Positions 9,820 through 21,029 are shown, numbered from the stretch's first letter. The stretch: DNA of 64,000 nt from Galdieria yellowstonensis (GCA_026122205.1 JANCYU010000033.1:139001-203000), one strand, 5' to 3'. Notes: generated from the sequence alone by a model not told the origin. Numbers and translations are program-made.

Positions 9820-10746
9820 TTATTTTTTCCAGCTTCCCAAAAAATGATGCGTAACAAATGCATAAGAGTCCGGATCACCTCCTTCTTTCCTAAAACTACG
9901 CTTTGGAAGTATGACCAAGTCGTGAAACCGCCTTGGGTTGCGAATATTCTCGATTGCGTCACGACCAAATCCTAATCCTTTCAAATAGAAGAGAACGCAG
10001 TCCGTGAAAATACCAGGACCTGTAAGTTCCATTACATCGCCATGAAGTGGATCCTCTACCAAACTCGCATTCTTAGCTATCCAAGATAAAAGTATGGATA
10101 GAAGAGGATGTCCTGGAGGTGAAATGAGAGTCCATTGACAAATCTGAACTTCTCTTGCCACTTGAAACATTTCTCTCCAATTAGGTAATCTGCTAAAGTC
10201 TACTTCAATGCCAAGAATCGCGCACCCAGGAAATTCCTCGAGAAGTGTATCAAAAGATGAAATTGCTTCTGCGTCAACGTCGGCATAAACTCCACCAAAA
10301 AAGTGCAACACAATATACCTAAACTTTCTGTCAGAACCATGCAGTTACTTTCCAAAAGTGACCTTCCTAAAAAAGTCTACTCGTAAAACAAACGACTCGT
10401 TGAATTTCCTCCATACTTGTTGAAGACCGGGATAAAACCTGTTGATAAGTTCTTCTGCCTCTGACTCCGTCCATAAGTGATACAAAAAGTTGGGATTATG
10501 CCTAGTTAACGAAGATTTACTGACTGAATATACAGAAGGGGCATTTGACAGGTTGTCGTTAAAAAAACACTGGTGAATAAAAGGTGTTATATGACCAATC
10601 CTCGGATTGGCAGCTTCTATAAAGTAATCTATGTTGCTTGCTTTTCTCTTCTTCGGACTGGGACTTGTATACAAATTTTTGTATCCAAACAACAAGACTA
10701 TAAAAAGTAAGCTAAACACCTGCAAAGATGCCCAAAACTTTCTCAT
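9820..10746 (-). CDS. GT32-like glycosyltransferase (OCH1/capsular-type), type II membrane protein
   Basis: Exon 1 starts at 10746 with MRKFWASLQ and one hydrophobic segment at about residues 8-25, a typical Golgi signal anchor. It continues with IHQCFF and PNFLYHLWTESEAEELI, and ends near VLRVDFFRK. Exon 2 resumes with YIVLHFFGGVYADVDAE, containing the DXD-type sugar-nucleotide site of family GT32, and ends at 9820. The DFFR...HFFGGVYADVD order is that of OCH1-like mannosyltransferases and related enzymes that act in the Golgi on glycans or glycolipids. The intron is a puzzle. A donor at GTAACT gives only a 30-nt intron and adds residues VTFGK. Removing the segment that best fits the family would need a non-canonical splice site. 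The boundary, around 10310-10350, is therefore unsettled. Confidence 0.78.
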
Positions 10747-11056
10747 TTCCCTCCCGAATTGAACGAGGCTTCCAACAGTCTTATGGAATTGCCCCTTGCC
10801 TTTCTGATTTGTTTCTTTGCGTATCTTCTTTTATAAAAGCTTCTTGGTAATATATTAGCATTGTTCTAAGCAGCCCATTAGACATAACAAAGTTGTGTTT
10901 ATTAAGATACATAAGGTTCGATGGACAGCATGGAGCCGAACACATACTTTGCCGTGCCCTCATTATAAGACGAAGCCAAATAAGTTACTAGTGCAATCAG
11001 GAAATATTCAACTACTTCAGTGCTGATTGGACTGAGCCAGTTCTGCCTGGCTTCTT

Positions 11057-11512
11057 ATGGGCTTTTCTTGTCTATTGCCAATAGCCCAGGGTCCATGGAT
11101 CCCATGCTGTTATCATTTCTTCGTCAACATATTCCTGGCTTTGGAGAGTTTAATTTGGGAAGATAGCAGTCTTTTAGTGGCTCATGCTTGTACTTTGCCT
11201 TTTCTTGTTCTACTGGTTGTTTATTTCATTTACAAGTCCTACCGCTCTCTTCTCGTTGAGCAGACTTTTAACAGATTGGCGGAAGGCTTCGTCATACCGT
11301 AAAATGCTCTGTGTTTTTACCCTCAATCTCTCATATGAATACAAACAAGGATACCTGCAATAATCACAACAAGAACAACAAGGAAAACTATTTACTTTTA
11401 CCATGCTTTTAGCTTGGAAGACAGCTAGAGCTTTTCCTCCTACGATCTTATCGTAGTAAATCACATTAGATATGGACAAGGCAAAAATGAAGATGACAAC
11501 GATCCATAACAT
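11057..11512. other. Ambiguous region with two competing small membrane-protein ORFs
   Basis: Two overlapping open frames compete. On the plus strand, 11057-11302 encodes 81 residues with two hydrophobic segments. On the minus strand, 11512-11210 encodes 100 residues with one N-terminal membrane segment (LWIVVIFIFALSISNV). The minus frame contains a good-looking GTAAAA...TTATTGCAG intron, but removing it puts the downstream part out of frame. The plus frame likewise ends next to a possible GTAAAA donor. Neither protein resembles a family I know. Probably one of them is a real small gene, but the sequence alone does not decide which. Confidence 0.3.
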
Positions 11513-11565
11513 AATCCAAAGTTCACGTTTTAATGTTTATTTTTAACAAACTGTATCTTTTTCTT

Positions 11566-11875
11566 TCAACTGAAAGGATTTTCGTCCATAATACCGTTTG
11601 TCATCTCCATGGCATGTTTGGCTGAAAATCTCTTCCAGTTACCTGCTCTTACATCAAAGAAGTTGCTTTTCTCGTTGAAACCGATAGCAGTCATAAAAGG
11701 AAAAAGATTCGAAACGTTGGAATATATTTCTCTCAAATCCAGTAGAAGTGACGAGTAATTGGTAACATACTGGATATATTTGGTCACGTTTTACTTGTTT
11801 GTAATATCGTCCAAAGGTTTTCTCGTTCATCAACTGCATCTCCATCTCACTAGGCTCTCGAATTACCAATCTCAT
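11566..11875 (-). CDS. Hypothetical small protein, about 95 aa
   Basis: Two frames on the minus strand can be joined. The first starts with MRLVIREPSEMEMQ at 11875 and runs through MNEKTFGRYYKQ. The second contains YVTNYSSLLLDLREIYSNV and ends with MENPFS-like residues (NGIMDENPFS) at 11566. Joining them at GTAAAA and CCAG gives an in-phase product of about 94 aa, but needs an intron of only about 25 nt, shorter than any other here. The middle part is predicted helical. No family recognised; it may be the 3' end of a larger gene that includes open stretches between 11.9 and 12.4 kb. Confidence 0.35.
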
Positions 11876-11879
11876 TTGA

Positions 11880-12440
11880 CTCAGAATTTGTTAACAGCAA
11901 ACTGGCAATGGAAAGCTTCTTCCTTAGAAATCTAAACATTGGAGAATATCAAATTCTGAAGGGTATTGTAAGTTTCTATCCAAAATATCACAGAAAAAGC
12001 ACCACTGAAAAAGATTCTTTCCAAAGCAGCAAGAGCAGCCAGTCCTTCCAACTGTTCATGATCACCACAAGTAAAATCTTACATGCATTTCTCCCTTTTT
12101 CGTATAGCTTCGTTGTTTCCACCGACCATAAACAACTCTTGTCTTTTTTTTTCTTTGTCTCTTATAATCAAAAAGATAGTCATGGAATCAATATCAGCAT
12201 GATCGGTTTCAATCGAAGCTTCAGCCAAGTAAAAGGAACCTGGTAGATGTATTGTTGGTTACCAGACAGTCTTCTGATGGAAAATAAAGGATAGGATATT
12301 CATAATAAACCTTTTCCTACCTTGGCTGAAATGCGCAAAATCCTCAAATTCTCTGCCAAATTCCACTGAAAAATTGGCGCTTCCAGTTTGTTGGAAAACC
12401 TATCAGCTACCTTCTCTGTTATAGGGAAAACTGTAGAAAA
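11880..12440 (-). other. Possible exons of an unrecognised minus-strand gene
   Basis: This stretch is purine-rich on the minus strand and shows several open pieces. One, around 12120-12235, reads YLAEASIETDHADIDSM and continues with RQELFMVGGNNEAIRKREK. It is followed by an in-frame TAA, after which the same frame stays open (DHEQLEGLAALAALERI). Candidate splice sites exist (acceptors near 12245 and 12038) but I could not build one consistent transcript. It may be the 5' part of the small gene to its left, or a decayed gene. Confidence 0.3.
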
Positions 12441-12449
12441 TTACTGACA

Positions 12450-13835
12450 ATGAGTGATCAGTATAACAAGGCAGATAACATTGAGGAAAACATTTCGCAG
12501 CTTCAAGTTGCTGGAGACGAAGAAGAAGCAAAAGAAAACTATCTTCTGAATGGAACTTTACGAAGACCACACTTGAGCTGGTGGAGGTGTGTCTTTCTTA
12601 TACTTGGCGATATTATGGGTGCCGGAATCTTGGCAGTTCCTCATGCATTAGCTACTATGGGTTGGTTACTCGGACTCCTGTTCTTAGTCTTGATGTGTTT
12701 GGTATATGTGTATTGTGGCATTCTGCTGTATCGGATGAGACTTATGATGCCTCATATACGAACATATGGGGATCTTGGTGAACAGATCTATGGAAAGCCT
12801 GGAAGATGGGCAATATATATCGTTCAGTATTCAAATCTTTTTCTCTTTCTACCTGTTTATTTGCTGGTGAGTTCCAAGGCTCTTCGTGAGACAGTTGACC
12901 CAAGTTCTTGCTTGATTGTTTGGATGTTCGTGAATAGTGGCATTTTGATATTTTTCATGCAAACGCGTACTCTTCGTTTCATTTCTTGGTATTCTCTGTT
13001 TGGTACAATTTGTATATTTGTGACGCTAGTTATTACTGTCATTCAGGAGGCTATAGATGCTACGTCCTCTTCTCATCATGGACAACTTATAAGCTCTGAT
13101 GGATTTGAAACGGGAGTTGCAGGTTCCGGTGATATTATTTTTGCATATTCTGGTAATGGAATATTCAAAATAATAGGAATAATGTGTATGTATTTACGAT
13201 TATGAATAGGAATTTTCGTATTTATCGAATTTATGGATGAAATGAGGAAACCAAAAGACTTTAACAAATCTATTTATACAGCCAATGCTATTCTTTTCTT
13301 TTGTTACTCATTCGTTGGTATCTTAGGTTATGCTGTTTATGGCAAGTCTGTGGTGAATCCAATTACTTCTGCTTTAAGTGAAGGAGTGATGAAAAGACTG
13401 GCCAACGCATTTCTTTGGTTACACATACTTGCCGCGTTTGTTATACACGGTTTGATTCTTAATCGTGCTATAGCTGTCCGGTTTTGTAAAGCATATGTGG
13501 ATGATTTTGGTTGCGTTGGAATAGTTGCATGGTTTTGTATAACCGTCTTAACGACTGGCTTGGTTTTGTTGCTGAATATATTCTTTCCTTACTTGAGTGA
13601 TGTTGAGTCATTGAGTGGCACTTTGTTTTCTCCATTGACAGGATTCCTATTTCCCAATCTCTTTTATTGGAAATGCAAAGGTACATCGATGGACTGGAAG
13701 GAAAAGATCTTGGGATGGACGATTCTTGTTTTGTTGGGTATTGCATATACAATTATAGGTACCTATGGCACTATATATTCCATTGTACAACATGCCAGTA
13801 AGACTCCACTATTGTATAAATGTTTGTATCATTGA
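12450..13835 (+). CDS. Amino-acid permease of the AAAP/AAT (SLC32/36/38) superfamily
   Basis: Two exons, 12450-13152 and 13210-13835, with a 57-nt intron; phases match and give 442 aa. After about 40 polar residues the first membrane segment carries GDIMGAGILAVPHALATMGW, the hallmark of the AAAP family, in which this unwound helix holds the amino acid. The splice junction restores IFAYSGIFVFIEFMDEMRKP, another conserved block; reading through the intron instead would break it. About ten to eleven membrane segments follow. The protein should be a proton- or sodium-coupled amino-acid carrier of the plasma membrane or vacuole. The amino acid is not deducible. Confidence 0.88.
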
Positions 13836-13949
13836 AATGTTTCAAAGAAACAAGTTTTTGATGAAACTTTCTTCGGCAATTAGAGAAAACATTTTTTCAC
13901 GTCCCACATGGCGCCATTTTTTGGCTCTTTTTTTTTTGGATATTCCACG

Positions 13950-14966
13950 ATGGCGGCAATTGCTGCTGCTCCAAAAGATGCCTCTTTAGAAGATAAGATA
14001 AAGAATCAAGTAGAGTTTTATTTTTCCGACTCCAATCTACCTAGAGACAAGTTTTTACGTTCCCAAACAGGAGAAGCAGGAGATGGATATGTAAACTTGG
14101 ATATCGTCGCAAACTTTAAGCGTTTGAAATCACTGACGACCGATTTGTCAGTTATTCGAACGGCGTTGAAGACCTCGCAGCTTGTGGAACTGAATGAAGA
14201 TAAAACCAAACTTAGAAGAAAGTATCCATTGCCTCCATCCATCAGCAACAAGCGCAAAACTATTTATGTGAAAGGTTTTCCTACCGAAGAAGAACCACAA
14301 CTGGAGAGCGTAGTGGAACTGTTTTCACCATACGGCGTTGTTCGTTCCGTTCGTTTTCGAAGGTATCCAGATACGAAGAAATTTAAAGGTTCCGCTTTTA
14401 TTGAGTTTGAGACCGAAGAACAAGCTCAAAGAGCAGCAGAAGAAGAGTTTCTCAAGGACCAGTCTGGTGCGGAACTTGAAGTTCTTACCAAAGACGAATA
14501 CTTTAAGCGAAAGAAGCAAAGGGAACAGTCTACTACAGCTAGTCGTGGAGCTCAGGAAGAAGTGGACTCTAGCGAAAAAGAAAACATCGCTTCTCAGTCT
14601 AAAGAGGCTTCTTTTCAACGAGGCCTCATTCTTGGTTTGAAAAATATAGGAGAAAATGTAACGCGGGAAGAAATCAAACAAGTATTTTCCTCTTTTGGTG
14701 AGATTTCTTGGATTGACTTTTCTCGTGGTCAATCTACTGGATATATTCGTTTCTCTCAACCAAATAGTGCAAAGGAAGCAGTACGAGCTTTACAAGAAAA
14801 GCCGGACTTGAAAGACAAGTTTGCAGAACTTTGGGTACTGTATGGAGATGAAGAAAAGGAATATTGGTCCAAAGTGGTTCAACTTCAAAAGGAAAAACGA
14901 GAAAAGTCTTCCAAGAGAAAGAAGAATTTCCAACGACAATCCAAGTCGAAACGAAGGAAAATTTAA
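13950..14966 (+). CDS. La protein (La-motif and RRM RNA-binding protein)
   Basis: Intronless, about 338 aa from the ATG at 13950; an upstream in-frame ATG at 13908 would add 14 residues. Order of domains: La motif at about 8-95 (IKNQVEFYFSDSNLPRDKFL), first RRM at about 100-180 (KTIYVKGFPTEEE, then GSAFIEFETEEQA), an acidic/Ser linker, a second RRM-like domain at about 220-310 (GLILGLKNIGENVTREEIK), then a basic tail (KREKSSKRKKNFQRQ) fit for nuclear localisation. La binds the UUU-3'OH ends of new RNA polymerase III transcripts and protects pre-tRNAs. TFIIIA and U1A genes elsewhere in the window serve related RNA pathways. The product is a genuine La, not a LARP, because LaM, RRM1 and the C-terminal RRM occur together. 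Confidence 0.92.
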   Translation: MAAIAAAPKDASLEDKIKNQVEFYFSDSNLPRDKFLRSQTGEAGDGYVNLDIVANFKRLKSLTTDLSVIRTALKTSQLVELNEDKTKLRRKYPLPPSISNKRKTIYVKGFPTEEEPQLESVVELFSPYGVVRSVRFRRYPDTKKFKGSAFIEFETEEQAQRAAEEEFLKDQSGAELEVLTKDEYFKRKKQREQSTTASRGAQEEVDSSEKENIASQSKEASFQRGLILGLKNIGENVTREEIKQVFSSFGEISWIDFSRGQSTGYIRFSQPNSAKEAVRALQEKPDLKDKFAELWVLYGDEEKEYWSKVVQLQKEKREKSSKRKKNFQRQSKSKRRKI

Positions 14967-15022
14967 ATAAATCCACAAGCCGTTACCAAATTTTGTTTTT
15001 CCTCTCAAATTCATTTGCCATA

Positions 15023-16684
15023 ATGACGACGACTGGTTGTTGCTTGGAAAACTTTGATCATACGCCATCAGAAAGTGCTTCTTTTGGTGTATGGGAAAGA
15101 AAACGAAAGGAACATGTTGATAAAACATCAAAGACTCCCAATAAAACACCTCAAGTAAGTCTTTTTTTATACGAGTGTTTTACGGCTTCTTATGCATCGG
15201 TGGGCGATTCAGGGAGACCGTTTTATACCTAATCGAAATATGATGAATATTGAAGTTTCTCGACTTCATCTACAACAAGAAATTCCTGGAAAGGAAAACA
15301 AACAACAGAATAATACCTTTCAAGATGCACTTTTAGAAAGTAATAGTGAATGGAGAAAGAACTTTTTTTCATCATCGTCGTCGTCAACTTGTCATCATTA
15401 TCAAAGTGCTTTGGCAAGTTCACTTTTACAGAATTCTTATCATGAAGAGCGTTCACAAAGCAAAATTCTTACCTTTAAACAGAAAGCGCCAAAGCCTCAA
15501 GAAGGATATGTGAATTCGTTGAAGGTTTTATATTCTCAGAATGTGCTTCCCATATCCGAACAAAGAAGGAGAATGATACGTCATATTCCTCAGACTCCGG
15601 ATCGTATATTAGATGCTCCAGAATTAGTGGATGACTATTATCTCAATTTGTTGGATTGGAGTCACGAGAATATGTTGGCAGTGGCCTTGGGATCTTCTGT
15701 TTATCTTTGGAATGCCAATACTGGAGACATTCAAGAGTTGTGTAACGTACCTCAAGATGAAATGATTTGTTCCGTAAGTTGGGTTCCTGACGGCCATCAT
15801 TTAGCAGTTGGAACAAGTATGAACGATGTAAGAAGAGTTACTTCATTGCTTTGAATATGAATTGAAATATATTTTTGGCAAGGTCCAACTGTGGGACACT
15901 CATCGAGGAAGACAAGTTCGGAAGATGCATAGTCATTCTTCCAGAGTAGGTTGTCTTGCATGGAATGGACCTATTCTTTCTAGTGGTTCGAGAGATACCA
16001 CTATACATCATCACGACGTTCGTATCGCACAACATCACATTGAAACACTTCGAGGACACGAACAAGAAGTAAGCAGTTTTTATGCATAACTACAACCACA
16101 ACATTTCTTATACTGAATAGGTTTGTGGGTTGAAATGGAACGTCGATGGAACTCAGTTGGCTTCTGGAGGAAACGATAATTTGTTGATGGTTTGGGATAA
16201 TCTTCACTCCAGTCAACCAAAATATCGTTTAGATCAGCATCTTGCAGCTGTAAAAGCCATTGCTTGGTGTCCTTGGCAATCTCATTTACTTGCAAGTGGT
16301 GGAGGAACAGCAGATAGAACGATCAAGTTTTGGAATACTACAACTGGCTCCTGTTTACAGTCCATCGATACAAAAAGTCAAGTATGTGCTTTGCTCTGGA
16401 ATAGACATGATAAGGAGATCGTCAGCAGTCATGGGTTTTCACAGAATCAGCTCATCGTATGGAAATATCCTTCGATGGTAAAAATTGCAGAGTTAACTGG
16501 ACACACTTCGAGAGTTTTACATTTGGCTGCAAGTCCTGATGGTCAAACAGTTGTTTCTGGCGCTGGTGATGAGACATTAAGGTTTTGGAGAATATTCGAG
16601 GCAGCAGAATCGAAGCTGGATTCTTCCAGTAAGACATGGAGAAGTTCGCAAAAGAGTATGATGAAGACGTGTAACATCAGGTAA
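15023..16684 (+). CDS. CDC20: CDC20, activator of the anaphase-promoting complex
   Basis: Four exons with matching phases: 15023-15154, 15213-15827, 15883-16068 and 16121-16684; introns 52-58 nt; 498 aa. Exon 2 opens with the C-box GDRFIPNRN, which docks on the APC/C. The WD40 propeller begins after RILDAPELVDDYYLNLLDWS, wording that fits CDC20 rather than CDH1. WD repeats follow, including GHTSRVLHLAASPDGQTVVS and GAGDETLRFWRIF. The protein ends in Ile-Arg just before TAA, the IR tail by which APC/C activators bind the TPR subunits; this supports ending the CDS here rather than at the downstream GTAAGT. The N-terminal 120 residues are Ser-rich and should hold degrons and phosphosites. Confidence 0.93.
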
Positions 16685-16824
16685 GTATATACAGGTAAGT
16701 ATAGGTTTTGGATTTGGAAGAAACAAGGTACTTCAAGTAGTCTTCTTTGTTGTGTATAGGATAGAGCATAACTTGTAAACTTATTTATTTGACTTCAATT
16801 GAATTATAATAAAACATTTTTTGA

Positions 16825-18278
16825 CTAATCCAGTTCGGGAGCATAAACTCGAATAACATCTTGAATTGGAGCACGACACATCGGACAAGGCTACATGTGA
16901 CGTAGGTAAATGCTTTCCTATTTCACTCTCAAATACTTACTTGTCCTGTTGCAATCAATTGTCGTCCACAAAGAGCACAAGTACACAAATGACCACATCG
17001 ATACAATAAACTATCTGCTGCAGCATCTGCACATATGACACAAATACCTTTGGAAAAGCTTGTGCCTTCCACCAAAACATCTTTTTCACTTTTGGTCTTT
17101 TCTCGATACAAGTTGGCATTGTTTTGTCTTATACAAGAACAACTGTTCAAGACTCCAGCCAACTCTTGTCTGATTGAACGCTGAATATCCAATTGGATAT
17201 CAAACGAAGCGTTCACAATATTCTTCAATGAAGCCACATCTCTTTGAAGAACTTGAACAGCTTTCTTCAGATAATCAACATTTCTTTCTATACAAGTATC
17301 TCCTTCGCCTTGGGAAGCAGGTTCATTGGATATGTCTTGCGTCCAAACTTGTTCATCTCCAAATAACAACATATCGTGTTCATTTCTATTCAACACCTGA
17401 GGAGGTAAAAAGTCTGGACTTGTCAACCTTCCAAGCAACAAACGTTCCAAATCTTCTCGAAACTGCGACTCCAAAGTATTGGAAACGACATGTCTTCCGT
17501 GAATATTGTCTCTGGAATCTGCTCTCATACGACTCGAAAGAGCATCATAACGACTAGGAAATCCTTCGAGAACATGGCTAGTTGTGGTGTTGTTGTTGTT
17601 GTTGGTAGATAACGCAGCATACTATATACAGTCGGGTAAATAAGAGAGATTGCTATGTTGTACTTTGTACCTCTTGGGCGACTTGGTGAGCGTCGGAGTC
17701 TGAGCCATACTGAAAATGGTTACTGGCACTCTCTTCTGCCGTTGCAACTACATCGTCCATAGTAGAATTAGGCAACGAATTTTCTAGTTCATCATCACTA
17801 GAAGGCTCCCTATCGACTATATGTATACACAAATATAAGTACTTGAACAACGAAAATGCAATTATGTACCGTTACAATCTCCAGCTATGTTGAAATAAGT
17901 TCTTTTCAGAAAAATACAGTTGGATACATACCAAGACTCGTTCTTCTACTGCTGTGGCTATTCGCCAAGTTGGTAGCTAGTGCGGCATGTTCTCTCTGCA
18001 ATACCACAAGTGTTTCCTTAAGATATAAAAATGATATAAACAATTTTACTTACAACTACTCTTTCAAGTCTCTGCAGAAATTCTTGTCCTACAGCTCTTA
18101 CTCTAGCCTAAAACAAATTTATCGTCGTTTCCGTCTTCTTTCCTTAACTCACCTGTTCCCGTAAGAACCAAAGTTCTCTAACAACTCGTAGTCGATACAG
18201 CCACTGGTCATCTTCTGCTATATTTTGTATTTCTCTTGTGCTGTTGGAGTTTTCACTTTCAGAATTTCGTTCTGACAT
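16825..18278 (-). CDS. RING-finger (C3HC4) E3 ubiquitin ligase
   Basis: Seven exons on the minus strand: 18278-18153, 18107-18054, 18016-17932, 17884-17870, 17816-17671, 17621-16941 and 16890-16825. All phases agree and give about 390 aa. The N-terminus (MSERNSESENSNST) leads into a helical part (WLYRLRVVRELWFLREQ). A Ser/Asp-rich stretch and a run of five Asn encoded by a trinucleotide repeat come next. The C-terminus is a C3HC4 RING split by the last intron: CVICADAAADSLLYRCGHLC...CALC in one exon, PCPMCRAPIQDVIRVYAPELD in the last. This RING at the extreme C-terminus resembles plant and animal Neuralized/RING-HC ligases. Exon 4 is only 15 nt long. Substrate unknown. Confidence 0.85.
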
Positions 18279-18484
18279 GACATCTAAGTGCTTAGGACGC
18301 TACCTACACGTGTGCATTCTTTTATTCGACAACATCTCTAACCAATCACTATTTCGTTGGTTGTGTTTTTGTATACTTATTATATGATAACTATATATAT
18401 ATTGTTCCTAAACTCCAAAGACTCCCAAGTGACGAAAATACCTTGCAAAGGTTGAAAAGATAAACTATCCTCTATACAGAAAGG

Positions 18485-19147
18485 CTATTTCTTTTGAGTA
18501 ATTTGTATTCTTTCAAGCAACTCTTGTCCTCGTAAAGAACGACTCACTTGCATCCGCTTTGTGCGAATTCTTCTAGCAAGGTCCTTACGGCAACCCTTTT
18601 TTTCACAACTTGTCAGGAAACGCAGCCAGTAATAACAGTGAATATATACCTTCCAACGTATGAGATGCTCCTCTAACAACTGCTTCGCAGTAACGTTTTT
18701 CAAAGATGACGGAGAAACGCCGTCATTAGGCCGATGAGAAGCACAACTTTCGTCACTCTGCAACTCATCTTCTGGAGGACTTTGTAACTGAACAAACTTT
18801 GTTTCGTCTTTCACAGCATATAGTTCATCGACACTCGAGCCATAAACCCAACACCTCAATAAACCATACAACGTCGAGTCCTCGTTTTCCACTTCATCTG
18901 GTATATATGAAATATGAGGAACTATTCTACCAGCAATAAAATCCTTGGAATGAAACAAAGACTGCTTTACTTTAGTAGAAGGCTTGCTTCCTCTTAATAA
19001 GAGACTATACAGTTGAGAATATTCCGGCGTTTTCCAAAACAGTCGAGACTGACGTTCTTCGACGAGTCGCTCGTGCACTTGTCGAAACTTGTCACTAGAA
19101 AAGTAATTACCGTCTCTACTACTTTCCACGAGTTTCTTGCTTTCCAT
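18485..19147 (-). CDS. Hypothetical protein, 220 aa
   Basis: An intact single-exon frame of 220 codons with normal codon use for this window. It has no membrane segment. Visible features are a polar N-terminus (MESKKLVESSRDGNYF), a short hydrophobic block YGLLRCWVYGSSVDELYAV around residue 95-115, an acidic Ser-rich middle, and a very basic helical C-terminus (KDLARRIRTKRMQVSRSLRG) that could bind nucleic acid. The YGLLRCWV block recalls LIN37-type proteins of the DREAM/MuvB complex, but the resemblance is too short to name it. It is followed on the left by 200 nt of intergenic DNA and preceded by an AT-rich spacer. Confidence 0.6.
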   Translation of the reverse strand: MESKKLVESSRDGNYFSSDKFRQVHERLVEERQSRLFWKTPEYSQLYSLLLRGSKPSTKVKQSLFHSKDFIAGRIVPHISYIPDEVENEDSTLYGLLRCWVYGSSVDELYAVKDETKFVQLQSPPEDELQSDESCASHRPNDGVSPSSLKNVTAKQLLEEHLIRWKVYIHCYYWLRFLTSCEKKGCRKDLARRIRTKRMQVSRSLRGQELLERIQITQKK

Positions 19148-19210
19148 ATGATATCATACCCAATATATGTATATATCTATTTATATTTATATATATATAT
19201 TTATGTAACG
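19148..19210. repeat. AT-rich low-complexity tract
   Basis: The spacer upstream of the 220-aa hypothetical gene contains a run of TATATATA/TTTATA units (about 19158-19204). Similar short TA tracts lie at 18388-18402, 32878-32898, 41415-41446 and 57662-57677. They are simple sequence between genes and could hold promoter TATA elements, but none can be assigned. Confidence 0.6.
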
Positions 19211-19281
19211 AACCTCACTTTCCTCCGGAGCGCGCCTTGTTTCTTTACCACACAACCGAAACCCAACAAAGATCGCTTCGA

Positions 19282-21029
19282 TCATTCTTTTGTTTCTTTC
19301 ATCTCATTACTATTGTTCTTGTCCGCTGAAGATGGCGTTCCAGTCTCAGGAGTTTCTGCTATACGTTCTAAAGGATTACTTCCAATATTTGGCATTGCCT
19401 TGCTCCTCGTTAACCTACTAGCACCACTTCGAAGGCCTCTTTCATCTTTTAATGGTGGCTTCCTAGATGCGGATAAACTGGCAAGTATATCTCTTCCTAA
19501 ACTGCGTTCTTCAGTTAACAAGTCACTCAACATTTCCACCAAATCTTCAAACGATGGACGACACTCAGGACTCATATCCCAACACATCTCAATCATAGCT
19601 CGGTACCTCGTATCACAATCGTGAGGTATTTCAGGCATCCTTCCAGCGACGACTCTCTTTATCATTTGACTATATAAGTGACCATATCGTATAAAAGTTG
19701 TTCACTTACTTTGTATACATCAATCTGAGGTACTCCTCGAAACACTCTTTCACGAGTACAAAGTTCCCAAAGAACTGTACCAAAAGAAAATACGTCCGCT
19801 TTTTCAGTATAGCGCTCATGTTTCAATACCTGTTTTCATCAATGCTTATCACAAAAAGACAAATAATAACAAACGAATGCAAACCTCTGGAGCTGCAAAT
19901 TGAACAGTGCCAACTGCACTCATCACAGAATCTTTAGACATAAACCTTGAAAGACCAAAATCACATATTTTTACATTAAAGCCTCGATCTACAAGAAGAT
20001 TGGTCGTCTTCAAATCTCGATGAATAATACAAGGTTCCAATGAATGTAAATATGCCATTCCTGTCGCAGTATCCAAAGCCCAATTCAGTCGAATATTCCA
20101 TTCCAAACGACTTTTGGATAATAACAAGTCTCGGACAGTGCCACGTTCCATAAACTCCGTGACAATACAAACAAAAGATGGTTCCTTCACAAGTATATGA
20201 ACGAACCAAAAGACTAATAATACAACTTTCAACAACTTACCACACAAATACCCATAAAGAGTACAATATTGGGATGTCTCAACTAGAATAATATAATTTA
20301 CAAACTACAAAGAGTCTCAATGGGCTATTACAATACCTTACAATTCAACTCTGCTTCTTTCTTAAACTGTTCAACGGACTCCTCCGTTGCCAAAGCATCT
20401 CCTGCTTGGTCTCCTCTTCTAATAGTCTTTACTGCAACTCTGGTTCCGTGATATCGACCTTCGCTCACTGTACCAAAGGAACCCTTTCCAATAGGCTCGC
20501 CAATCTTTAAAGCTTTATAGTCTATGAGCCAGTTGTTAGATAAGCTTTCATTCCGAGCAGACAAGGTAGGTGACTGCATAGCTTGTTCTGAAGGATCCGC
20601 TGGCAACGAAGCTGACAAACGAACATCTTCGGGTTCTATATTTCCTGCTTCTCCTGCTTCTTTCGACTGTATTTGTGACCTGCTTCTTTGTTGTTCGAAA
20701 CTTGTACGTATCTCTGCCGCGGCTTGTTTTTTGTCGGCGTTTTGAGACTCGCTTGACGGTGATTTCGGCGACTCTCGACTAGACGGTGAGTTTCTTTCTT
20801 TTGTTCCAGAGTTTCTTTCCACTTTTACATTATTTGTTGTTGTTGTTGTTGTTGTTTTTGGTTGTGACTTGTTTCTTTCACCCTTGGGTTCACGTTCCTT
20901 TTCATCACTAGACTTGTGGAAAACATGTGGAACATGAATGTGGTGAGGAAGAATGTGAATGTGTTCCTTTTCACCTTCCTTTTTCCCTTCGTTTTCTGGA
21001 GTCGAGTCTTTCGAAATATCTGAACCCAT
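19282..21029 (-). CDS. Raf/MAPKKK-like (TKL group) protein kinase, possibly N-myristoylated
   Basis: Five exons: 21029-20337, 20282-20241, 20184-19885, 19829-19710 and 19656-19282; phases agree, 509 aa. The N-terminal 180 residues are polar with a His-rich patch (HIHILPHHIHVPHVFH), a run of Thr encoded by a CAA/AAC-type repeat, and many Ser-Pro sites. The kinase domain starts with IGEPIGKGSFGTVSEGRYHG and VAVKTI (ATP Lys), then LRHPNIVLFMGICV, HRDLKTTNLLVD, ICDFGLSRF (DFG) and VQFAAPE (APE). The HRDLKTTN form is shared with Raf-like MAPKKKs such as CTR1 and EDR1. The chosen start gives MGSDISKDS, fitting N-myristoylation (Gly2, Ser6). A longer start at 21128 would add 33 residues and abolish that signal. 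Confidence 0.85.

Noticed and set aside
14325..14759. 144-codon minus-strand frame
   Set aside because: Shadow of the La protein gene; composition is the reverse complement of its charged linker.
16676..16700. GTAAGT sites right after the CDC20 stop, suggesting another exon
   Set aside because: The frame already ends in the functional Ile-Arg tail and a stop codon.
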